Below, piece by piece: positions 46,701-58,700 of a stretch of DNA of 64,000 nucleotides. Positions within the stretch are counted from its first letter, which is position 1. Each line of letters starts with the position of its first letter. The position numbers were made by a program, and so were the translations under genes. The notes under the pieces were generated by a model that saw only the letters and a list, made by a program, of their open reading frames with translations, did not search any database and was not told the origin of the DNA. Source of the stretch: Lampris incognitus (lineage: Eukaryota; Chordata; Actinopteri; Lampriformes; Lampridae); the NCBI RefSeq assembly GCF_029633865.1, contig NC_079212.1, positions 87,102,172 through 87,166,171 on the forward strand. The letters are read 5' to 3'.

Positions 46701-49700
46701 AGCTGTTAAGTGCCAGGAGGGTTGCCGTGACTTGTACATCGGGGAAACTAAACAGATGCTGGCCAAGAGGATGGTGCAGCACAGGAGAGCTAACACGCCA
46801 GACCAGGACTCCACAGTCTACACCATCTACACAGTCTGCACCATCTACACAGTCTACACCATCTACAGGCCAGTGGCCACTCTTTCATGGATAAGGATGT
46901 GCACCTCCTTGACAGGGAGGAACGCTGGTTTGAATGGGGAGTCAAAGAGGCCATATATGTGAAGAGGGAACGACCATCCCTGAACCGGAGGGGGGTTAAG
47001 AGTACATCTGTCACCATCTTACAATGCTGTGATTGCAACTAAGGGTGGGGGTACCTCGAGTCACTGTATTGTTTATAAGGGTGGGGATACCCGCAGTACC
47101 TGCAGTCACTGTATTGTTTATAAGGGTGGGAGTACCTGCATTCACTGTATTGTTTATAAGGGTGCGGATACCTGCAGTCACTGTATTGTTTATAAGGTTG
47201 GGGGTACCTGCAGTCACTGTATTGTTTGTAAGCGTGGGGGTACCTGCAGTCACTGTATTGTTTATAAGGGTGGGGATACCTCGAGTCACTGTATTGTTTA
47301 TAAGGGTGGGGATACCTGCAGTCACTGTATTGTTGATAAGGGTGGGGACACTTGCAGTCACTGTATTGTTTATAAGGGTGGGGGTACCTGCAGTCACTAT
47401 ATTGTTGATAAGGGTGGGGACACCTGCAGTCACTATATTGTTTATAAGGGTGGGGATACCTGCAGTCACTATATTGTTTATAAGGGTGGGGACACCTGCA
47501 GTCACTATGTTGTTTATAAGGGTGGGGACACCTGCAGTCACTATATTGTTTATAAGGGTGGGTGTACCTGCAGTCACTGTATTGTTTATACGGGTGGGGA
47601 TACCTGCAGTCACTGTATTGTTTATAAGGGTGGGGATACCTGCAGTCACTGTATTGTTTATAAGGGTGGGGATCCCTGCAGTCACTGTATTGTTTATAAG
47701 GGTGGGGTACCTGCAGTCACTGTATTGTTTATAAGGGTTGGGATACCTGCAGTCACTGTATTGTTTATAAGGGTGGGGATACCTGCAGTCACTGTATTGT
47801 TTATAAGGGTGGGGGTACCTGCAGTCACTGTATTGTTTATAAGGGTGGGGATACCTCGAGTCACTGTATTGTTTATAAGGGTGGGGATACCTGCAGTCAC
47901 TATATTGTTGATAAGGGTGGGGATACCTGCAGTCACTATATTGTTTATAAGGGTGGGGGTACCTGCAGTCACTGTATTGTTTATAAGGGTGGGGACACCT
48001 GCAGTCACTGTATTGTTTATAAGGGTGGGGATACCTGCAATCACTGTATTGTTTATAAGGGTGGGGATACCTGGAGTCACTGTATTGTTTATAAGGGTGG
48101 GGTACCTGCAGTCACTGTATTGTTTATAAGGGTTGGGATACCTGCAGTCACTGTATTGTTTATAAGGGTGGGGGTACCTGCAGTCACTGTATTGTTTATA
48201 AGGGTGGGGATACCTCGAGTCACTGTATTGTTTATAAGGGTGGGGATACCTGCAGTCACTGTATTGTTGATAAGGGTGGGAACACTTGCAGTCACTGTAT
48301 TGTTTATAAGGGTGGGGACACCTGCAGCCACTATATTGTTTATAAGGGTGGGGGTACCTGCAGTCACTATATTGTTGATAAGGGTGGGGACACCTGCAGT
48401 CACTATATTGTTTATAAGGGTGGGGATACCTGCAGTCACTATATTGTTTATAAGGGTGGGGGTACCTGCAGTCACTATATTGTTTATAAGGGTGGGGACA
48501 CCTGCAGTCACTATATTGTTTATAAGGGTGGGTGTACCTGCAGTCACTGTATTGTTTATACGGGTGGGGATACCTGCAGTCACTGTATTGTTTATAAGGG
48601 TGAGGATACCTGCAGTCACTGTATTGTTTATAAGGGTGGGGATACCTGCGGTCAGGTGAGACTGAAGAGGTCACTTGTGCCCCTTTTCCACTGCATGGTA
48701 CCGGCTCAACTCAACTCTACTCGATTTTTGGTTTTCCATTGGGCAAAAGTTAGGGATAGTACCTGGTACCAGCTAGTTTTTTTGGTACCACCTCTGTCGA
48801 GGTTCCAAGTGAGCTGAGCTGATACTAAAAGGTGACATGAAAATACCACTATAAATAAACAAAAAAATAAAATATATGTATATTTATTTAAATATAAATA
48901 AAATATTATAAAAATAAAAAAATATTTACATTTAAATATAAACACAAATAAATAAATAAAAGATAAACAATTATGAATAAAATGTATTTATATTCATTCA
49001 AATATAAATAAAATCTGACCACTGATTGGTCAGAGAGAAATTGAACAGCTGTTTATAACCAGGAAATGCCAAAGCGAGTCTTATGAAACTTGTATTATAG
49101 TTGATAATCTATCAATGTAAAAATTGTGTTGTCAGTGAATCTCTTAGTTACAGTAATATTGTTCATGTGAAGCACACATTTAGAGTTGGTTTTGTTGATT
49201 GATTTGAAAACAAAACACTGGTGTGGGGTGCTGGTAGAGAAGGGAGGAAAAACTAGTCAACACGCCCACAAACGACCAGCGGGGCTTCGCCATGAGAGGA
49301 TGCTATCTGCAGTGGAAGACCACATCCCAAAAAATAAAGCCAGTAGAGTCGAATAGAGTCAAGTTGAGCCAGTACCATGCAGTGGAAAAGGGGCATTGGA
49401 TGATTGATGAAACGTTTCTCTCTCAACAAACATTGTGTCCAGATGAACTGACTCAACTTTCTGTGATTTATATAATTAGCTGACTTTACCATCTTCACTT
49501 TGTGCATCTGAAACTTGTGGCCCAATACAGAAATGCAATGGCAACAAAAGTGGGTGTTCCAGAAGGACATGAAAAGATATGGGTACACCCTTTAAATTCA
49601 TCCATGTTGAATGGTTACACATTAATCTGCCTCCACAGCTAACTTTGTGAATATATTGGGACAAGACAGCTTACCAGCCTGCCATGAGGTAGTTGAGGAT

Positions 49701-52700
49701 GATTCCTTCCCCCTCCAGATCCCCACGCACTGCCAGGGCGGCACTACTGCAGCCGAAGAGCAGCGAGGCAGCTCTCATCTCCTGCTTCAGGAGCTTCTGC
49801 ACATTCAGGAACCGTGCCCCGGCACCGTGACCCACATAACTACAGAACAAAAGGCAAAAGAGACAGAGAGAGAGGATAAACGCTCTAATCTGGATTCTTC
49901 ACGGGCAGAACAAGAAATTGAATGTAGGACTAAAAACCTGACAAGTGAAATAATAACGGGAGGGCAGTAATTCCACATTATATTTCTTGCCACTTTTTTC
50001 TACAGAAAAAAAGTGACAGTATGAAATATGAATTGCAGGTGTAACTAGTTATTGCAAATAGTACTTATGAAATTGTTAACATGTTATCTCTATGCATCCC
50101 TATTTAGTTAATGGAATGGAGGACAGCTCCCCTTCTGGTCAGGTTATGCATGTGCAGGGTATTGCCCCTTCTAGGTGGGAGTCTCTTGTCATGCGCAGTT
50201 GTGATGGTGCTCATGCTGAGAGCACGTTGCTGGTCGCTTGGGATCGTGAAGAAATGGAGTGAATAAAGTCGGTTTCACTGAAGATAAACGTCGTGTTTAT
50301 TCAGAACAAGCTTAGTAGTCAACATTGGTAGCAGTCGATGGTTAGCAGAAAATGGCTTCTGCTAGCTACAAAGTTCCACCGAAGTTCGATGAGTCCCGAC
50401 CGTACGAGAGTTGGAAAAATGAAGTTGCTGTGTGGAAGCTCGTTACTGAGCTGGATAAGAAGAAACAGGCCCTTGCTGTCGTCCTGGGGCTTGAAGGAAG
50501 GGCAAGGGATATCGCCATGGAAATACCCGCTGCAGACTTGAATACAGATGGGGGTATGGACGTTTTAATTGCAAAACTAGATGGAATGTTTCTCAAAGAA
50601 GAGAGGGACCGCGCTTACGATGCTTATTCGTATTTTGACTGTATCAAGAAGGACAGTTCTGTGTCCATGGCGGACTATGTGATTGACTTTGAGCAGCGAT
50701 ACAATAGAATGAAAAAGTATGATATGACTCTTCCCGATGCCGTATTGGCTTTTAAACTTTTGGATACGGCTTGTCTAGACGAGAGGAGTAGGCAAATGGC
50801 GCTGACAGCGTGTACGGATCTAACGTTTGCGGCAATGAAGTCCGCGCTCAGGAGGATTTTTGGAGGGAAAATACAAGTCGACGCGACTAATGGCATACAA
50901 GTAAAAGATGAAGTGTTCTACACAGAGCAGCGCTCGCGAGGAAGATTTAAACGAACAAGTAACGTTGTGCAGCAAGCTGGACAAGAGTCACAGACAACAC
51001 AGGTTGGACAACAAAAGCCACCGTTACAAGGTACTAACCCACTGGATAGGTTCGGTAGGCGATCAAAATGTGCTGTATGTCAGAGCACGTTCCATTGGGC
51101 CAAGGACTGTCCCCACAAGAATAGCGAGCAAGTAAAGCTAACTGAAGAGCCAGCAAAAGTAGAGGACACATTGCTTACCAAAGCCTCGCTGTCTGAATCA
51201 GCATCAGAGATCTTTCTGACTGAGTCGTTAGGGACAGCTATCATTGATACTGCATGTACCCGCACAGTATGCGGAGAAAAGTGGTTGGAAAATTTTGTCG
51301 CAGACCTCAGTCAAAGCCAAGTGAACCAGATAGCGCAGAGTGAAATTCCAAGCAGCAGACCATTTCGCTTTGGAGATGGGAATATAGTACATTCCTCTAA
51401 AATACTGAAACTGCCTGCAAAAATAGGACATACAAAATGTCAAGTGGAAACTGAAGTAGTTAAAACTGATATCCCACTGCTTCTGAGTAAGACTTCACTG
51501 AAAAGGGCAGGGACCATTTTGGATATGGAGAATGATAGTGCTGTGATGTTTAATCAAAATATCCCTCTTGAATTAACCAGCTCGGGACACTATTGTATAG
51601 ATGTGCACTGACACTTTTCAGACCCTGAAAAGTGTCAGTGCACAAGATGTTATAGCCAAAGCAGCCATCAAATTGAGAGCAGACATTAAAAGTCAAGATG
51701 TTCCTCAAACCTGGCCGCCTGAAGTCAAACCAGAAGCAGAATGTCCTACCATTCCAGAGTCGCTCATTATCTTCCTGTACTCTCTACTCACAGGCTCAAA
51801 TGATCCTGATCATGCATCCCAGAGAGTGCAGTGCCTTCTGCAGTCATTTGGCCATGACATAGTATATGCAGTGACATGTGGAAATACCAAGCCTTCCAAG
51901 CACATTGTTCTGCCATTCAGTGTCAAATCGTTGACAGGAAATGTAGAGTTGATAAACGTCCTCAACCAACTTGGTCACAGTGTGTCCTATTCACAGATGG
52001 AAGAGATCAACACTGCCCTGTGTCTCCAGAAACTCTCATCATCAGGGAGTGGCATTGCCCTTCCAGCTAACATCCATCCTGGCATATTCACAACTTTAGC
52101 CTGGGACAATATCGACCGTCTTGAAGAAACTGTCAGTGGTGAGGGAACATCTCACAGAGTCAATGGGATTGCTGTGCAAGCAAAGCCAGTCAACCCACTT
52201 CCTGTCCAACCCATGCCCACTGTTCCCAAAACAAAGAAGAGAAGCATTGATGGACCCCCACCAATGTTACCAACTTACAATGCTGGACAACGGGTAGGGC
52301 CACCACAAAGCAAAAAGTCAGATGCCAATACTGCAGCCAATACTAAGCTTGCCAGAGAGAAAAACCTTCTTTGGGTCCTAGCACGCATGTCACAACAAGA
52401 AGAACAGTCAGTCAGCAGCTGGACAGGCTTCAACATCCTGACTCGAGGAGAGATGACGGTCATCCCCGACAATATAGGCTATCTGCCTACCATCAATGCT
52501 CCAGCGACACAAATGTCTACTGTCAACGAGGTGCTTAACCAGTCACTGAGCATCATGCAGTGCTTAGGCCTGAGGAAGATTGTCTGTGTCTTTGACCAAG
52601 CCCTGTATGCGAAGGCTGTCGAGATCACATGGAAACCCCATGACAAGTTCCATGATATCATCGTTAGGCTTGGGGTATTCCACACCATCTGCACACTGCT

Positions 52701-55700
52701 GGCAATAATAGGAAAGCGTTTCCAAGATGCTGGACTCAAAGACCTCTGCATTGAGTCTGGCATGATTGCAGAAGGCTCAATTGCTGGTGTTATGGATGGC
52801 CGCAAGTACAACAGGGCAGTGCGACTACACAAGCTCCTGTATGAGGCTCTCATGCGACTGACCTTGAATGGTTTCCTGTCCTGGTTGGAAGAAACTCACA
52901 GGAATGACATGGTTCACCTGAATGAGACACTGAAGACCATTGACAGCCTTGGGAAAGAAGTCTCACAACATGCTTTGAAGGAGGTCCTCGAGAACAGCTC
53001 TTGTACACGCATCATGGATCTATTTGAAGTCTACCGTGAGTTCCTTAGAGGTGGAAACGGCAGCCTCTCGAACTTCTGGATGTCCTATTTGGACATGGTT
53101 GAAATCTTGTTGGGGCTCATCCGAGCATCCAGAGAGGGAGACTGGATGCTACACTTGGCTAGCATTCGAGCAATGATCCCATGGTGCTTTGCTTATGACA
53201 GGATGAATTATGCACGCTACCTCCCCTACTACTACGCCCAGATGTCTGAGCTGCCCATCACACACCCAGATGTGTACACAGAATTCATGGAAGGAGGCTT
53301 CTCAGTCCAACTGGGCTCCACCAATCCCTTTGGCCGAATCCCTGTTGACCAAGCTATAGAAGAAACGGTGAACAAAGACACCCAAACAGCTGGAGGGACA
53401 AAGGGATTCAGCTTGAAGCCAGGAGCTGTGACCAAATATTATCTCACAGCTGAGTATAGAAGCATGTACCTCAGACAGCTGAGAGACCTGACAGGTCAAG
53501 GCAGGTGCAAATGGTCTCATCCAGATCTACAGGAGTCCAAGGATCAAGAGAGATGAAGCAGATGTCCAGTCTCTCATCGACCTTATGGAGAATAACTGGC
53601 TCAATCCTATGTCCCCTGATGAGATTGATTTGGTTAGCCTCTCCACTGGCAACATGGCTCCACCTGATGTGACCATAGATCTCTTGAGAGCTCTTGAGAA
53701 AGGAGAAGAGGCCTACCAAGCATTCCAGCAAACAAGGTTAGATGCAGACCCACCACCTGTGAAATTCCACGACAAGATGACCAAGCAAAGTCTGAAAACA
53801 TTCTCCAATGTCAGCACAAAACAAGCTCATGGAAAGAAAGCACAGGATGTGGTTCTGAAGGCAGATAGAAACCTTTTCAGTCACATGATCCTGGTGGCTG
53901 AAAGCAGGAAGGTGAATCTGAAGGATGTCCTTGCCTACCCATTGGGCCCACTACCATGGGCACTGGCAAATGCTGATGGGTCCTTACGAAAAACAAACAA
54001 GGCTGCACTTGCCAGAGAGCTTGAAAAGAATGTATCTCCTGCAGAAGACATCCCAATCCCATCTACTTCCATCATTGATGGGATGAGCCTGGTCCAAAAA
54101 ATGAATGGCAACAACAAAACCTTTACACAGGTGGCAGAGTCAGCCTTGACCCAGGTCCTCCATGAGGGAGCACAGAGTGGGAGGATTGATGTTGTTTTTG
54201 ATGTCTATCACCAGACTTCGATCAAAGATGCTGAACGACTGAACCGGGGTGGAGACATCACTCTCCAGTACAAGAATCTTGCAGCGGGACACCACGTCCA
54301 GCAGTGGAGAAAATTTCTGTGCAGTTCCTCCAACAAGACCAGTCTCATCAAGTTTCTGGTGGAAGAGTGGAAACTCCCACGATACAGAGCTATGCTGCAT
54401 GGCAAGGTGTTGTACATGACCTGTGAGGAAACCTGCTACAAGTTGACAGAAGATGGGTGTGAGGAAGCAGCAGAACTGCACTCCACACATGAAGAAGCTG
54501 ACACCCGTCTGCTCCTGCATGCATTGCATGCAGCAAATGCGGGCTCAAAGTCAGTTATCATCACAGCTGAGGACACTGATGTCATGGTGCTTTGTCTTGG
54601 CTTCCAGAAGGACATCACCTGTCCCATCTACCAGAAGTGTGGGACTCAGAACCGCGCACGGTTTGTCGACATCACCAAACTGGCAAGTTCACTTGGAGAC
54701 AGCATCTGTGACAGCCTAATTGGCTTACATGCCTTCACAGGCTGCGACACTGTCAGTGCATTCGCTGGTCGAGGGAAGCTGAATGCCCTGAAGATAGTGA
54801 GAAAGCACACTTCCTGCCAAGAGACTTTTAGTCAACTGGGACAGACATGGAATGTGAGTGATGAGCTGTTCCAGAAAATTGAGCAGTTCACCTGTCGGAT
54901 GTATGTTGCTAATAGCAGCACTGCTGAGGTGAACAAACTGCGTTACCAGCTCTTCTGCACCAAAAGGGGAGAGGTTGAGTCCAGCCAGCTGCCACCATGT
55001 AGAGACTGTCTCTTTATGCATGTTCAACGAGCCAACTATCAGGCAGCAATATGGAAGTGCTGTCTGCAGGCTAACTCTGTGGTGCCAAGCCCTACTGAGG
55101 ATGGATGGACAGACGATGAAGGCAAGCTGGCCATTTACTGGATGCGCTCCCCACCTGCACCAGATGTGGTCTTGGAAATGCTAACATGCAAGTGTGTGCA
55201 TTCATGCAAAATGCCAAGCTGCATGTGCCTGTCAAATGGACTTCCATGCACAGACATGTGCAGGTTACAGACCTGCAGTAACCAAAAACAGCAGGATGGT
55301 CCAGAACTGGACTTTGAACTTGGGGAGTCAGATGAGAGAAACGAGCAGTTTGATGAATGACAGTGTGATGATTCTGATGGTATTACTGTGGTAGTAGTCT
55401 ATTGATGCACAGGATGTTGATTCTGGACTTGGTTACCCAGAGCTTGATAACAATATTGTAACCATATTCACATATACCCATTACCCTACCCATTACCATT
55501 ACATATACCCACTAATGATATGGGATTACATGTATCATTGACTAAGTATATGTAAATGTCAATGTTGTTTAAAATATTAAAATAGTTCATTACCTCACTA
55601 TGGTATTCCTTTTTATCATGTATTTTGATTGTGTATTTAAACAAATGTATAGAGACCAGTTTGTGACCTAACTGGCTTTGGTCTAGTTCTCATTTAAGGC

Positions 55701-58700
55701 TCACAATCACCTCACACAATGAAATAGTATGGGTATATTATACATTTCCTGAATCTTTACAGTCCTGTGAGTATTCCAGTTTTTGTGTTTTGTGTCCCTG
55801 ATATTCCTAGATGCCACAGGGCTAAAAGAAAGTATATAGTTTAGGCGAACATTGCAGAAAGATGTGTGTTATTGACGGGTTGAAGAGCTCAAGTGACCTC
55901 TATATTTGTGAGAAATATCCACAACAGGGCTTGAATGAAAGCTAAGAAGGTCCCCTTTAAAATGATACCAAAGACAATATTATAGAACATTGAAAAATGT
56001 CCTGACCATGAGGCTAAACCAGGATATGCACCAGCGTCTAAAATGCAATTTAGTTTAGCGGGTGGTTAACTTCATGAGCTGATAACTGTGATACAGCTGC
56101 CACTCAGGAATGGTTATCATACCAAAATATCATCTACAGACATTGATCCTTTCAAAAATTATAAGTAAGTTTTGCCACCTTGAGTGTACCGAAATATCGT
56201 ATGGCCCATGGACTAGATTGGTTGTCTTCTTGGTTTAGACAAACGCCCAGTTAGGATAACCAAATTTAACCAGGGCCTGTTTACTGTGGGAATTCTCCCC
56301 TTCCCCGGCCGCTGTGTCGGTGGGGGAGTTGTCAGCTCAGTGGTACAGCATCCTGATGACTCCTAGTTTGTGCTCCAGTAGATGATGAGAGTCAAACCTT
56401 AAGTACTGATCAGTATGTGTTGGTTTACGGTAAACATCAACAATCAAATGTTCCCCACCACCAACTGCAATCTCACAGTGTAAGAAGGCTAACCTGTCAT
56501 GTACCACATCCTCCCTGGTGAACTTGATGTGGTTGTCCAAAGAGTTAATGTGGTCAGTGAAATGTGCTACATCCTGAGATTTAATTTTAACCCAGGTGTC
56601 GTCCACAAATCTGAACCAATGGCTAGGTGGTGTCCCTGGATAGGACATCAGAGCCTCTTTTCCACTTTCCTCCATATACAAGTTGGTCACTACAGGTGAG
56701 ACTGGGGAACCCATAGCACACCCATGCCTCTGCTTATAGTACTGCCCCCTGTATGTGAAGTACGTGGACTGAAGACAGTTTCAGGAGCAAACACACTTGG
56801 TCAGTGTTAAGGGTGGTTCTATTTCTAAGGGTGGGGTCATTTTGTAATTTCATATGGACTACCTCCACTGCTTCATCAACAGGAACGCACGTGAGGACAG
56901 ACTTGACATCATAAGCGACCATTGTTTCATCCCTCTCCATAATGATGTCCCTCACCTTATCCACAATCTAGTTAACGGTCACACCATATTTGCATATGAA
57001 ACTGGTCATTGGTTCAGTCCTTATGCATCTGTATTGTACTGTATTGTTTATAAGAGGGTGGGGATACCTGCAGTCAGTTCAGACTGAAGAGGTCACTTAG
57101 TTGAGTGATGAAACAGATTTATCTGTCAATAAACGTTGTGTCCAGATGAACTGATTCAACCTTCTTTGATTCTGAGAAACATCTTCATTCTTTTGTTTCT
57201 TTCGTGTTGTATTTTTGACGCCAATTGTGGAATCAGATCAACACGAGTTTTAAATGTCTTCTGTTCTTGTAAACACATGTAAAGCACTCTTTTGTGCCTA
57301 TATGTGCGCCTGCCCCAAACTCACATGTAGAGATCTTTGGCTGCCACGGCATCTTGCAGTTGATCAGAATCAGGGGCGATGCCACACACACCTTGCCATT
57401 CCGGCTTACTGGAAAGAATGGAATGGAGAGAAAGAAATTCCAATCAAAGGTTCAAGAGAAAAGACCAATCAATATGACAAATCCACACAAGTCAAAGGCA
57501 CAAAGAAAAGCAAACGCTCCTCTTTAATTGTGCTATTAGCAGCTGCCTCACCTGCTAAACCATTCTTTGAATTGCTGTTCTGTGTCTCCTAAATTACCGT
57601 CGGGGTTAAGTACATAGTACACCTGCTTGGTATCCACACCTTTCTTCAGGATGCATTGAGGATCAGACTGAGGGGAGAGAATTCAATAATGACAATTATT
57701 TGCAATGAAACAGAAATATCTAAATTACAATGACTGGAAAAATGTGTGCGAGAGATGTGGCACCCCACCTCTTTTCGAACGCAATGACCCAATAATGACT
57801 GAAGAGAGGGCATGCGACTAACAGAACAGGGCTTTAAGCAAGAGATGCTCTCCCATGGCAGCTTCTGAAGATACTGAACAGGGAACGGGGTAGAAGTCGT
57901 TACTTTAGCGTCACACATATCCCACTTCAACATTGGTCACATAGTGCTGGGCTCTGAATTCTCAGGCTAGCTTATCGTTTGTCCTGAAGAGCCTTTATGG
58001 AATTGCAGAGTATGCCAGAATTAAAGAGACAGACCTTGTCCAGGATGAGAACCACATGACCCTGAGGTTCCTCCCTGTTGGACAGCCGAGACACAGCCGT
58101 CTGTAGCAGAGTATCACACACCCCCTCCCTTTCTGGAAAAATGCCCAGAGAAAACCTCTGAAGTTCTTCTTGGGAGAGTAAAGGAGATGCAGACAGCACG
58201 GCCTGAAACACAAGTCAGAGTTTTTAATGATGGTAGTGATTGTCCCCTTGATATTTATCTGTTCAGTCAACTTGGGGGTGTCCTGGGATATGCCCAATAG
58301 CAAGACGACGTGGAAAGCAAGATGTTAAAGGTTGATGCTCTATGGCGCATGCAAAAATCCAAAAAGAGAATAGCAGGCAATACTTACCTTCAACATCTCC
58401 TCGGCAGCCATCATACCCCGGGTAGATAAGGCCTTGTGCACGTTTTTGGCCTGGATGGAAAGCTCTGGGTCTGATGTCAGTGGGAGAAGAAAGCTCCGCC
58501 AGCAACCCAGCAAACCCTCCATTTCCTCCAGCAGTTGCTGAAAAGAAAGATGGGCGTGTTAATGGATGAGGGAGATTGAAACTCAATTTGCCAGCATTTG
58601 GTCTTCTAAAGCTTTCACACAGCAGTGAGGCAGGAGAGGGATGCACTTCCTTGTTTCTTCTCACTTACCTCAACACGAGTGTCAAGTGCCCTGCGGCCTT

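Noticed and set aside
47041-48656. CRISPR-like array
   Set aside because: Units are contiguous and near-identical with no unique spacers, in a eukaryotic intron.
47011-48674. Long open frames on both strands (up to 366 codons) in the 36-bp array
   Set aside because: They exist only because the repeat unit is a multiple of three. Sequence is a 12-residue tandem peptide in every frame, with no start context or flanking gene structure.
55361-57000. 3' LTR for the gag-protease unit
   Set aside because: Searched by eye for the LTR landmarks (TGTAACTAG, GAGGACAGCTCC, GTTTATTCAGAAC) and found none.
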